Positions 55,392 to 63,704 are shown, numbered from the stretch's first letter. The stretch: DNA of 64,000 nucleotides from Fibrella aestuarina BUZ 2 (GCF_000331105.1 NC_020054.1:5955815-6019814), one strand, 5' to 3'. Notes: generated by a model from the letters alone, not told the origin. Translations and numbers: made by a program.

Positions 55392-56729
55392 ATGGCTACC
55401 ATTCTTTCCGAAGCAGAAGCGAAAGCGCTGCTGACCAAAGTCCTCAGTTACTCAAAAGCCGACGAGTGTGAGGTAAATATATCGGGCGAAGAACGCGGCA
55501 ACATCCGCTACGCCCGCAACGAAGTATCGACCAGCGGCAGCCGAACCAATCAGAACCTGGTGGTGCAGTCGGCGTTTGGCAAAAAAGTGGGTACGGCGAC
55601 CATCGACGAGTTTGACGACGCTTCGCTCCAGAAAGTGGTGCGCCGGGCTGAAGAGTTGGCCCGGCTGGCACCCGAGAACCCCGAGTACGTGAGCGTACTG
55701 GGGCCGCAAACGTACCTGAAAGCGAATGGCTTTTTCCCCAGCACGGCCAACCTGACGCCCGCTGCCCGCGCCGAAGCCGTGGCCAAAAGCCTCGAACTGA
55801 CCCGCGCTGCCAACCTGACCGCCGCCGGCTTTATGGACGACTTCCGGGGGTATCAGGCCATGATGAACTCGAAAGGGCTGTTTGCTTACTACCCCAGCAC
55901 GAACGTCAATTTCTCGCTCACCGTGCGCACCGCCGACGGCAAAGGGTCTGGGTACGTTGCCAAGGGGTATAGCGACGTTGCGAAACTCGACACGGCCGCC
56001 GCCACGCGCATCGCCATGCAGAAAGCCGCCGCCTCGGCCGATGCGAAGGCGCTCGAACCAGGCAAATACACCGTTATTCTGGAGCCAACCGCCGCCGCCG
56101 TTATGCTCGAACAGTTGTTTTTCAGCATGGATGCCCGTTCGGCTGACGAAGGCCGCTCGTTCCTGAGCAAACCGGGTGGCAAGACCAAGCTGGGCGAAAA
56201 GATCGTCGACTCGCGCGTGACGATCTACTCCGACCCGACCAACGCCGAGCTGCCCGCCGCACCCTGGTCTGGCGACGGCCTGCCGCAGCCCAAAAACGTC
56301 TGGATCGACAAAGGCGTGGTCAGGAATATGGCCTATTCGCGCTATTGGGCGCAGAAGCAGGGCAAGCAGCCCGTACCGTTTCCGAACAACCTGATCATGG
56401 CGGGTGGCACGGCGTCGCTGGCCGATCTGATCAAAGGCACGCAGCGGGGGATTCTAGTTACCAAACTCTGGTACATCCGCTCGGTCGACCCGCAGACGCT
56501 GTTGCTCACGGGCCTTACCCGCGATGGAACGTTCCTGATCGAAAATGGCAAGATCAAGCACGCGGTCAAGAATTTCCGCTTTAACGAAAGCCCGGTCATC
56601 ATGCTCAACAACCTCGAAACGCTGGGCAAACCGGAGCGCGTCGTCAGCACCGAATCGGATAGCAACTACCTGATTCCGCCGATGAAGATTCGCGAGTTCA
56701 CCTTCAGCAGCCTCTCCGACGCCGTGTAA
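55392..56729 (+). CDS. TldE/PmbA-type partner protein (pair 3)
   Basis: A 445-residue paralogue, the most diverged of the three TldE proteins ([55 protein letters not shown]). No signal peptide and no zinc motif. ATG 55392 is aligned with the starts of the other copies. It ends 35 bases before the VapB-like gene. Confidence 0.88.
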   Translation: MATILSEAEAKALLTKVLSYSKADECEVNISGEERGNIRYARNEVSTSGSRTNQNLVVQSAFGKKVGTATIDEFDDASLQKVVRRAEELARLAPENPEYVSVLGPQTYLKANGFFPSTANLTPAARAEAVAKSLELTRAANLTAAGFMDDFRGYQAMMNSKGLFAYYPSTNVNFSLTVRTADGKGSGYVAKGYSDVAKLDTAAATRIAMQKAAASADAKALEPGKYTVILEPTAAAVMLEQLFFSMDARSADEGRSFLSKPGGKTKLGEKIVDSRVTIYSDPTNAELPAAPWSGDGLPQPKNVWIDKGVVRNMAYSRYWAQKQGKQPVPFPNNLIMAGGTASLADLIKGTQRGILVTKLWYIRSVDPQTLLLTGLTRDGTFLIENGKIKHAVKNFRFNESPVIMLNNLETLGKPERVVSTESDSNYLIPPMKIREFTFSSLSDAV

Positions 56730-56764
56730 TTTTTCGTATATTCAGTCAGAAAATAGTCTTTGTC

Positions 56765-56998
56765 ATGATCGCTCACACCTATCGGCTTCATCTGGATAGC
56801 CCGTTCGTTCGATTAGCGGACGTAGATGACCTATTGGGCAAAGAGGTGGAGATAACCGTTCGCGAATTGCCTCCGGCAACAGACGGCAATGCTCATCGCC
56901 TTGCCCAATTCTTGGACCAATCAGCCTCTTCGGCGTTCTTCAGCGCTATTGACGAACCAGCAGAGTGGCAAAAACGGCTCCGTGATGAGTGGGAATAG
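56765..56998 (+). CDS. VapB-like antitoxin
   Basis: A 77-residue protein whose start MIAHTYRLHLDSPFVRLADV resembles antitoxins with an N-terminal beta-strand dimer region, and whose acidic/aromatic tail (SSAFFSAIDEPAEWQKRLRD) would bind the toxin. It overlaps the PIN-domain gene by 14 bases. The role is inferred from this arrangement. Confidence 0.7.
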   Translation: MIAHTYRLHLDSPFVRLADVDDLLGKEVEITVRELPPATDGNAHRLAQFLDQSASSAFFSAIDEPAEWQKRLRDEWE

Positions 56999-57377
56999 AC
57001 TGTTATTGGACAGTAACATTGTAATCTATTTGTCGAAAAAGTCACTGCTAGTCAGTGACTTTTCTCGTCCAGATGATGAGTTACTGGTTTCGCTGATCAC
57101 CTATATGGAGGTCGTCGGCTATCCGTTCGCTGACGCCAGTGAAGAGGCGTTTACGAAAACGCTTTTTTCGCTGTTGGCTCCATTACCTATTACGCAAGCT
57201 ATTGCTGAGCGGGTTGTAGCCTATCGGAAAACAAGAAAGATAAAATTACCAGATGCCATTATTCTGGCTACAGCCCGCGAACACGGCTGCCAATTAATTA
57301 CGCGAAACGTGACTGATTTTGTGGGATTGGATGATCAGGTCAGTATCCTAAATCCATTTGATTCCGATGTAAGTTAA
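56985..57377 (+). CDS. VapC-like PIN-domain toxin
   Basis: A 130-residue PIN-domain ribonuclease, usually cutting tRNA or rRNA when free. The acidic site is complete: Asp in LLLDSNIVIYL, Glu in ITYMEVVGY, Asp in KLPDAIILATA and Asp in RNVTDFVGL. ATG 56985 gives the family start and overlaps the antitoxin gene. A perfect 11-bp palindrome lies inside the coding region at 57037-57063. Confidence 0.88.
   Translation: MSGNRLLLDSNIVIYLSKKSLLVSDFSRPDDELLVSLITYMEVVGYPFADASEEAFTKTLFSLLAPLPITQAIAERVVAYRKTRKIKLPDAIILATAREHGCQLITRNVTDFVGLDDQVSILNPFDSDVS
57037..57063. repeat. Palindrome inside vapC
   Basis: AAAAGTCACTG and CAGTGACTTTT pair perfectly around CTAGT. The apex CACTGCTAGTCAGTG recurs with one change in the palindrome 380 bases downstream. 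Confidence 0.8.
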
Positions 57378-57395
57378 TACGGCGTCATTCTGCTA

Positions 57396-57460
57396 TGGCA
57401 TGCATTAACACGAAGAAAGCCACTGCTAGTCGGTGGCTTTCTTCGTGTTAATGCATGCCA
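57396..57460. repeat. Perfect 28-bp palindrome between vapC and the DinB-like gene
   Basis: Arms 57396-57423 and 57433-57460 are exact reverse complements with a 9-base loop. The right arm encodes the last 11 or so residues of the convergent DinB-like protein. Probably a two-way terminator. Confidence 0.92.
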
Positions 57461-57974
57461 GATATTTCTCTTTGAAAAGCTGTATGTGGTGGGCTTCATG
57501 GCCGGCCAGCACGTGAATCAGTGCCCGCACGCTCAACACATTCCCATTAACTACACCCACCCGAGCTAGCGCCGATTCGGTGAGGCTATTGAGTAAAAGC
57601 AGAGTAGCCGTTCGGACAGCCTCATACTCCGCCCAAATGTCGGTAAGCAAACGGGCATCGGCTCCGGAGTTGGGTACGTAGTCATCCTGCTCGAAACCCG
57701 GCAGGGGCGTCTGGTCGCCGCGGGCTATGCGAAGCGCACGATAGGCAAAAATTCGCTCGGTGTCGATCAGGTGAACCAACGCTTCCTTGATGCTCCATTT
57801 TCCCGGCGCATACCGAGTCAACGCCTGCTGATCGGTCAGCGAACCGAGTAACGCCCTTACGTCGTCGGGCTGTCGCTGAAGCAGGACAAGCGGGTCTGTT
57901 CCTTCCGGCACAAACCGCAGATAAGGGATGTGATAGGGGCTGTATTCGGCAGGGCCAGGGCGAGTGATCGTCAT
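57426..57974 (-). CDS. DinB/YfiT-like putative metalloenzyme
   Basis: A 182-residue four-helix-bundle protein of the DinB superfamily: SIKEALVHLIDTERIFAYRA with one ligand His, and the pair in LAGHEAHHIQLFKE near the end, fitting the three-His metal site. Members include thiol transferases, but the substrate here is unknown. The C-terminal residues after LFKEKYLA are coded by the palindrome arm. Another DinB-like (DUF1572) gene lies upstream on the same strand. Confidence 0.85.
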   Translation of the reverse strand: MTITRPGPAEYSPYHIPYLRFVPEGTDPLVLLQRQPDDVRALLGSLTDQQALTRYAPGKWSIKEALVHLIDTERIFAYRALRIARGDQTPLPGFEQDDYVPNSGADARLLTDIWAEYEAVRTATLLLLNSLTESALARVGVVNGNVLSVRALIHVLAGHEAHHIQLFKEKYLACINTKKATD

Positions 57975-58019
57975 AATTCTCTTGGCGGGCGATGAAGTAC
58001 CATATTCGTTTTCAACAGG

Positions 58020-58382
58020 TTAGGGCATGGTATAATGGCAGAAAACCTGCCGGGCTTTGCCGTCTTCATCCAGTTGAAAGACCTCCGAGGCAAGCCGGCC
58101 ATTCACCGATGTATAGTGAATAACCAGTGTATTGATGCCCACAAAAACGTGATGCAGCGTAAAGTGCAGGTCAGGATAGGTGGCCAGCCCAAGCTGAAAA
58201 TACCGCTTCAACGCCTGTTTGCCGGTTACGCAGCCTGATTCGTTGACCTGCAACAGCGGAATGAAAGGGGAATAAAATACGACGTCCTCCGTATAATGCG
58301 CCAGAATGGCCTCTAGGTCGTGGGCATTGAAGGCAGTGATCCAATCATTGGCAAAGTGGTTGGCTTGTTCCGACGTCATCAT
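58020..58382 (-). CDS. SnoaL/NTF2-like protein
   Basis: A 120-residue protein of the NTF2-like fold: ANDWITAFNAHDLEAILAHY, TEDVVFYSPFIPL, GKQALKRYFQLGLATYPDLH, VIHYTSVNGRLASEVFQLDE. Such proteins are small ligand-binding or isomerase-like. The start is one of two consecutive ATG codons (58382 or 58379) that overlap the stop of the DUF1572 gene, so the two are translated together. Confidence 0.83.
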   Translation of the reverse strand: MMTSEQANHFANDWITAFNAHDLEAILAHYTEDVVFYSPFIPLLQVNESGCVTGKQALKRYFQLGLATYPDLHFTLHHVFVGINTLVIHYTSVNGRLASEVFQLDEDGKARQVFCHYTMP

Positions 58383-58963
58383 CGTTCATCTGGTTTTGAT
58401 TCATTGTTTCCTAGGAATTCAGCCGTGTAATGTTCGTTGTGTTTCGGCTGGGCGAACTTGTCCTGATTGAATTGCCGGGATGCCCCTCTCGGAATAGACA
58501 ACGACGTCCAGTTGGTGGCCAGCATCTTACCCAACAGCACAATCTGCCCAACATGGTAGGGGTAATGCGCCAGTTGCCGGTTGATGGCTTCCCGAACAGA
58601 ATGCCCCTGATTACGGATGTAAACCGTTTTAGTCAGATCCTCTTCTTTCAGGGCGCGGAGGGTGCTCAGCAACACGTGCCAGCCCTCGTTCCAACGCTGT
58701 AGCAACTCATCGCGCGACCAGCCGTCGTTGTCAAACTCAGCCTCCCGATCGCGCCATGTTTTTTCGCCATCGGTCGTCAGAAAATCCGTCCACCGGCTCA
58801 GCATATTTCCCCACAGGTGTTTGACGACGGTGGCCGCACTGTTGCAGGTCGGGTTATACTGCCAGTTCAGTTTATCGTCGGGAATCTGGGCCAACGCCTT
58901 TTCGCCCAGTTGTTTGTAATACTCGAATTGGTTAATCAGATCCTGTAAGGTGTCATTCGGCAT
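58379..58963 (-). CDS. DUF1572/DinB-like protein
   Basis: A 194-residue helical protein: QFEYYKQLGEKALAQIPDDK, SAATVVKHLWGNMLSRWTDF (His), REAINRQLAHYPYHVGQIVL (two His). The three histidines fit the metal site of the DinB superfamily. Function unknown. It overlaps the SnoaL-like gene, forming a two-gene operon. Confidence 0.83.
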   Translation of the reverse strand: MPNDTLQDLINQFEYYKQLGEKALAQIPDDKLNWQYNPTCNSAATVVKHLWGNMLSRWTDFLTTDGEKTWRDREAEFDNDGWSRDELLQRWNEGWHVLLSTLRALKEEDLTKTVYIRNQGHSVREAINRQLAHYPYHVGQIVLLGKMLATNWTSLSIPRGASRQFNQDKFAQPKHNEHYTAEFLGNNESKPDER

Positions 58964-59165
58964 AACGTATGGCGTTTAGTAAACCATCAGCACTATCTTG
59001 TTGGAGGCAACCCCTGACAACCTTGGCGAGTTGTTCTTCGCCGACACGGGGAAGCGAGTCCCTCAAGCTACGCTTTTATGCAGCCCAGCGGTAAACTGGC
59101 GCTAACTAGGGCAAAAGAAGGCAGCAGGTACGTTCCTGAACAGAGGCACTTTGCTCCATTTACCG

Positions 59166-59222
59166 GCATACAGTTGGCCGCCTTACGCCTGCCGGAACGC
59201 CAACCAACTGTATGGCTTTTTT
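59166..59222 (+). terminator. Terminator-like hairpin without an upstream gene
   Basis: CATACAGTTGG (59167-59177) pairs with CCAACTGTATG (59204-59214), followed by GC and a run of six Ts. Confidence 0.6.
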
Positions 59223-59261
59223 AGGTGAAAAGTGTATGGTAAAGCGTACAGTAAGCCCGCT

Positions 59262-59269
59262 TACTTTTG
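59262..59269 (+). promoter_or_regulatory. Candidate -7 element (TACTTTTG) of the MocR-type operon
   Basis: Exact TAnnTTTG match, 36 bases before the ATG at 59306. The -33 element is not clear. Confidence 0.45.
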
Positions 59270-59305
59270 CCCAGCATCGACTCGACAGTCGCTAACAGCA
59301 AGCCA

Positions 59306-60745
59306 ATGGTTGTCTTCATCCCTAAATACCAGCAGGTGGCCCGTCAGCTTGGCGATAAACTCCGACTGGGCTTGCTGGCCGAGGGCGACAAGCTCCCCTC
59401 CGTCCGTACGCTCAGCCAGGAACTAGGTGTCAGCATCAATACGGTGCAGCAGGCCTATTACTACCTGGAAGCCGAAGGACTGGTAGAAGCCCGCCCGCAG
59501 TCGGGCTATTACGCCCGCACGCAGGGCCAACGGCAGCAGCGCGTACCACGCCGATCGGCGCCGCAGGCCTTGCCACAGCAAGGGAGCCCGTTGGATCTGG
59601 AGTCGATTCTGCTACGGCTGATGCGACAACAGCGCGAGGCCGACTGGCTTCCTTTTTCCATGAGTGTGCCAGCCCCCAGCCTATTACCTATCCCAAAGCT
59701 GACCAGGGCTTTCCAGCAGGCGCAACGCAACATGCCTCATGCCGGTATTGGGTATGAGCTGATGGAAGGGAATGCAGCCTTACGGCGGCAGATTGCCCGC
59801 CATGCCCTGTTCTGGGGTGGGCAGCTCACCGACGAGGAGATTATCACGACGGAAGGCTGCACGGGAGCCATGACGCTGTGCCTGAAGACCGTCACCCAGC
59901 CGGGCGATACCGTCGCTGTGGAGAGCCCCATCTACTTCGGTATTCTCCAGAGTATTCTTTCGCTAGGGTTAAACGTACTCGAACTACCCACCGACCCCCT
60001 GACGGGCATCGATCTCGACGTACTCGAAACGCATATGCAGGCGGGGCAGGTGCAGGCCTGTTTGTTGGTGCCTAACTTCAGCAATCCGCTGGGCAGTTGT
60101 ATGCCCGACGCGCACAAGCAGCGGCTTGTTCGGTTGCTTGAAAGGCATCAACTGCCCCTTATCGAAGACGACCTCTACGGCGATCTGCATTTTTCGGCCT
60201 ACCGCCCACGCCCCTGCAAAGCCTACGACGAACAAGGGTGGGTGCTCTGGTGTGGTTCGTTCAGCAAAACGCTGGCTCCCGGTTACCGGGTTGGCTGGGT
60301 AGCGCCGGGGCGATATTACCACGCACTGCTCCAGATCAAGCGGTATCAGGCCGGTTTTTCACCGGGTATCACCCAGCAGGGCATCGCTACGTTTCTGGCC
60401 AACGATCGTTATGAACTGCACCTTCGGCGGCTCCGTCGGACGCTGACGAGTAATTGCCAACGCTATCAGCTCGCCATTCGGACTTACTTCCCCAAAGGCA
60501 CCCGCATCAGCGAACCACAGGGCGGATTCACCCTATGGGTTGAAGTGGACCCGGCTGTCGACACGATCGCGCTGGCCGATAAACTGGCTCCGTTTCAGAT
60601 CAGCATCATGCCCGGTCAGCTGTTTAGCCTTCAGCCCCAGTACACCAACTGCATGCGGCTCAGCTACGGCCTGCCTTTTAATGAGCGGGTCGAATGGGGC
60701 CTGCGCCAGATTGGCCACTGCATCCACCAACAAGTAGCCCGATGA
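59306..60745 (+). CDS. MocR/PdxR-type regulator (GntR helix-turn-helix fused to aminotransferase)
   Basis: Transcription regulator of 479 residues. The winged helix is at about 5-75 (LAEGDKLPSVRTLSQELGVS, INTVQQAYYYLEAEGLVEAR). The class I aminotransferase-like domain that binds PLP follows, with NFSNPLGSCMP and the Lys in SFSKTLAPGYRVGWV (about 321). Such regulators sense PLP or an amino-compound and often control their own operon. ATG 59306 is preferred to a TTG at 59267. It overlaps the CocE-type gene by four bases (ATGA), so it probably controls the following hydrolase and reductase. pdxS/pdxT are not here, so a role in vitamin B6 is not shown. Confidence 0.88.
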   Translation: MVVFIPKYQQVARQLGDKLRLGLLAEGDKLPSVRTLSQELGVSINTVQQAYYYLEAEGLVEARPQSGYYARTQGQRQQRVPRRSAPQALPQQGSPLDLESILLRLMRQQREADWLPFSMSVPAPSLLPIPKLTRAFQQAQRNMPHAGIGYELMEGNAALRRQIARHALFWGGQLTDEEIITTEGCTGAMTLCLKTVTQPGDTVAVESPIYFGILQSILSLGLNVLELPTDPLTGIDLDVLETHMQAGQVQACLLVPNFSNPLGSCMPDAHKQRLVRLLERHQLPLIEDDLYGDLHFSAYRPRPCKAYDEQGWVLWCGSFSKTLAPGYRVGWVAPGRYYHALLQIKRYQAGFSPGITQQGIATFLANDRYELHLRRLRRTLTSNCQRYQLAIRTYFPKGTRISEPQGGFTLWVEVDPAVDTIALADKLAPFQISIMPGQLFSLQPQYTNCMRLSYGLPFNERVEWGLRQIGHCIHQQVAR

Positions 60746-62682
60746 CTCGACACCTACAGATCGGCAAACAGAGCCGGCTAAACGCTGTTTTCACCGTCCT
60801 GCTGAGTTTGCTCTGGCTACGGGCCACCCCGGCAGATACGCCCCCGGTGCGGGAGCAGTACCAAAAGTTTGAGTACAACGTACCCATGCGCGACGGGGTA
60901 AAGCTCTACACGGCGGTCTATGTTCCCCGCGATGCTTCGGCCCAACGTACCTACCCGCTGCTGATGCAACGTACCTGCTTCGGGTCGGCACCTTATGGCC
61001 CCGACCAGTACAGAGAGGATCTGGGGCCATCCCCTACCCTACAGGTCGACGGGTACATATTCGTGTATCAGGATGTGCGGGGGCGCTGGGCGTCGGAGGG
61101 GCGCTGGACCAACATGACCCCTTTCGTCACCAGTACAAAACCGTTGCCTAACGGTCAGCCCCCGGTTGATGAAAGCACCGATACCTACGATACCATCGAC
61201 TGGCTGTTGAGGCACCTCAAACACCACAACGGGCGGGTTGGGCTTTGGGGCGCGAGTTACGCCGGTTTTTACGCGATGGCGGGTGCCGTTAACGCGCATC
61301 CCGCGCTGAAAGCGACCTCGCCGCAGGCCCCCATCGCCGACTTCTTTCGGGAAGATATGCACCATAACGGGGCCTTTACCCAACTGGCGTTGCTGGCTTA
61401 CCCACTCTTTGGCGAAAGCCCACCCCGGCCAACCACCAAGCCGTGGTTTGCCGATGCGCTCATTGAAACGGGCACCCAAACCGAGTTCGGCTGGCACAAG
61501 AAGCTGGGGCCGCTAACCAACGCGCAGCGGTATCTGGCCCGAAATACGTTCTGGCAGCAGACAGTGGCCCATCCCAACTACGATGCGTTCTGGCAGCGGC
61601 GAAATCTGTTACCTCACCTGCACCAGATCCGGCCCGCCGTGCTGGTGGTTGGGGGCTGGTTCGACGCCGAAAACCTGTACGGGCCGCTGAGTATCTACAA
61701 AACACTAGCCAGACACAGCCCACAGGCCCGGCCAATGCTGGTGATGGGACCATTTGGGCACCGGGGCTGGTCGCAGGAGACTGGCCATACGCTCCACAAT
61801 GACCTGTACTTCGGTGATAGCCTGGCTACCTACTACCAACGCACGCTGGAAGCGCCTTTTTTCCACCATTACCTGAAAGGCGCGGGCGACGGCCAAACCG
61901 GCCTACCCAAGATCTGCCTGTACGATACAGGACTGAAGCGCTGGCAAGCCTTTGACCAGTGGACGTTGGCTACCTCCCGCCGCCTGCGCTGGCACTTAGA
62001 CCCGAGCGGCCGATTGACAACAGCGTTCCCCGGCTCAACCAGCGATTCGGCTAGCGATTCAGTCCGTTTTCGGGAGTATGTCAGCGATCCGGCCAATCCT
62101 GTACCGTACTCCGAAGCGTCCCTGACCGCCGAGCCGGATTTCAGTGCGTTGTTTAGTTATATGTCGGCCGATCAGCGGTTTGCCAGCGCCCGACCGGATG
62201 TGCTTACGTTTCAGACCGATACCTTATCCGACAACCTGACCGTGGGGGGCGAAATCACGGTTCGGTTACAGGTCAGTAGTACCGGTACCGATGCTGACTG
62301 GGTGGTGAAACTCATCGACGTGTACCCGCCCAACGAGCCGAACCATCCTTACCTGCCCAACCCCCAAACCCAGTTGGCCAACTACCAGCAGTTGGTCCGA
62401 GCTGATGTGCAACGCAGCCGGTTTCGCCGGAGTTTCGAGAAGCCCGAACCATTGACGCCCAATCGGGTCACCGATGTAACGTTTCGCCTGCCCGACGTAC
62501 TGCATACGTTCAAAAAGGGGCATCGTGTTATGATACAGGTGCAGAGCAGTTGGTTTCCGCTGATTGACCGCAACCCACAAACGTTCGTCAACTCGATCTA
62601 CAAAGCCAAACCAACCGATTTCCGGTCGGCTCGGCATCGAGTCTATGGCCGTTCGGCTATCGAGGTAACCCTTCTCCCTTAA
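60742..62682 (+). CDS. CocE/NonD family hydrolase (X-Pro dipeptidyl-peptidase-like)
   Basis: Serine hydrolase of 646 residues, probably exported (hydrophobic N-terminal stretch NAVFTVLLSLLWLRATPAD). The alpha/beta-hydrolase domain has VPMRDGVKLYTAVYVPRD, the nucleophile in GLWGASYAGFYAMAGA, Asp in VVGGWFDAENLYG and His in GPFGHRGWS. The C-terminal jelly-roll domain (VGGEITVRLQVSSTGTDADW) is typical of this family of acyl hydrolases and peptidases. It overlaps the regulator by four bases and ends 3 bases before the reductase gene. Confidence 0.88.
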   Translation: MTRHLQIGKQSRLNAVFTVLLSLLWLRATPADTPPVREQYQKFEYNVPMRDGVKLYTAVYVPRDASAQRTYPLLMQRTCFGSAPYGPDQYREDLGPSPTLQVDGYIFVYQDVRGRWASEGRWTNMTPFVTSTKPLPNGQPPVDESTDTYDTIDWLLRHLKHHNGRVGLWGASYAGFYAMAGAVNAHPALKATSPQAPIADFFREDMHHNGAFTQLALLAYPLFGESPPRPTTKPWFADALIETGTQTEFGWHKKLGPLTNAQRYLARNTFWQQTVAHPNYDAFWQRRNLLPHLHQIRPAVLVVGGWFDAENLYGPLSIYKTLARHSPQARPMLVMGPFGHRGWSQETGHTLHNDLYFGDSLATYYQRTLEAPFFHHYLKGAGDGQTGLPKICLYDTGLKRWQAFDQWTLATSRRLRWHLDPSGRLTTAFPGSTSDSASDSVRFREYVSDPANPVPYSEASLTAEPDFSALFSYMSADQRFASARPDVLTFQTDTLSDNLTVGGEITVRLQVSSTGTDADWVVKLIDVYPPNEPNHPYLPNPQTQLANYQQLVRADVQRSRFRRSFEKPEPLTPNRVTDVTFRLPDVLHTFKKGHRVMIQVQSSWFPLIDRNPQTFVNSIYKAKPTDFRSARHRVYGRSAIEVTLLP

Positions 62683-62685
62683 ATT

Positions 62686-63621
62686 ATGCAAACACCGATT
62701 TACATTGTCGGGGCGGGGGCCATTGGGATGACCCTGGCCGTTCTGCTGCGGCAGGCGGGCAAAAACGTCGTCTTACTACGGAGTCGCCCGACGAGTCAGG
62801 CAGAAGCCGACGTGCTCATCACCGTCGAATTCAACGACGGAACCAGCCAGACAGCCCGGCTCCCCATCGGCACGCTGGACGACATAGACCGCCTGCACGG
62901 CCTTGTTTTGCTGACGAACAAATCGTTCGGTAACGCTGAACTGGCCCGGCGGTTACGGGGCAAAACGGGCGACTCCCCGCTTATCCTTCTTCAGAACGGA
63001 CTGGCTATCGAGCAACCCTATCTGGAAGCGGGTTTCCCGCAGGTTTACCGCTGTGTGTTGCTGGCTACCAGTCAGGTACGTACCCCATACATGGTCAGTT
63101 ACAAGCCCGTGGCGGCGTCACCGGTGGGTGTTATCCGGGGAGATGCGTCGGGGCTGGCTGCGCTGGTCGAGCAGATCACGACGACCGACTTTCCGTTCCG
63201 GGCCGAAAAGAACATTCAGGTCGCGATCTGGGAGAAGGTTGTTACGAACTGTGTGTTCAACGCCATCTGTCCGCTGCTGGGCGTCGACAACGGTATCTTC
63301 CACCGGAATGCATCGGTGCTGGCATTGGCTCGTGAGGTGATCAGCGAATGTGTGGTTGTGGCGGGAGAAGCGGGTATTACGCTGGATAGTCAGGCAGTCG
63401 AGCAACGGCTACTACAAATCAGTCAACGCTCTGACGGTCAACTCATTTCCACCCTGGTCGATATTAATCAGGGGCGCGAGACGGAAATCGGCACGTTAAA
63501 TCTGGAAGTGGCCCGCCTTGCCCATCGGCTAGGCAAGCCCGAGCTGGCTATACGTACCCAGCTACTCGGGGAGTTAACCCGCCTCAAAGCCGAAGCCAGC
63601 CGATCTACCACTGGCGGCTGA
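62686..63621 (+). CDS. 2-dehydropantoate 2-reductase family protein (PanE/ApbA-like)
   Basis: NADPH-dependent ketopantoate reductase-type enzyme of 311 residues. Rossmann motif IYIVGAGAIGMTLAVLLR, NGLAIEQPY, Lys in WEKVVTNCVFNAICPLLG, and LVDINQGRETEIGTLN near the end. The fold is shared by relatives with other 2-keto acid substrates, and its place in an operon with a regulator and a hydrolase, away from other pantothenate genes, leaves the substrate open. It starts three bases after the hydrolase stop. Confidence 0.85.
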   Translation: MQTPIYIVGAGAIGMTLAVLLRQAGKNVVLLRSRPTSQAEADVLITVEFNDGTSQTARLPIGTLDDIDRLHGLVLLTNKSFGNAELARRLRGKTGDSPLILLQNGLAIEQPYLEAGFPQVYRCVLLATSQVRTPYMVSYKPVAASPVGVIRGDASGLAALVEQITTTDFPFRAEKNIQVAIWEKVVTNCVFNAICPLLGVDNGIFHRNASVLALAREVISECVVVAGEAGITLDSQAVEQRLLQISQRSDGQLISTLVDINQGRETEIGTLNLEVARLAHRLGKPELAIRTQLLGELTRLKAEASRSTTGG

Positions 63622-63638
63622 CTGACATTCACCCCACT

Positions 63639-63674
63639 AAAAAAGCCTTATGCGCAGGATTCGCATAAGGCTTT
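63639..63674 (-). terminator. Terminator of the VOC gene
   Basis: AAAGCCTTATGCG (63642-63654) pairs with CGCATAAGGCTTT (63662-63674); on the minus strand the stem is followed by a run of Ts. It lies 30 bases past the VOC stop and faces the PanE-like gene. Confidence 0.8.
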
Positions 63675-63704
63675 AGGTATACAAGCAACCCTGTCGGGCA
63701 GGTA

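Larger units (their letters stand above)
58964..59305. other. 342-base divergent gap upstream of the MocR-type regulator
   Basis: No gene seen. It carries a terminator-like hairpin on the plus strand at 59166-59222 with no plus-strand gene before it, and the promoter-like TACTTTTG at 59262-59269. GTAAG and CTTAC form a short inverted repeat (59251-59264) over the -7 element, a possible operator. Confidence 0.55.
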
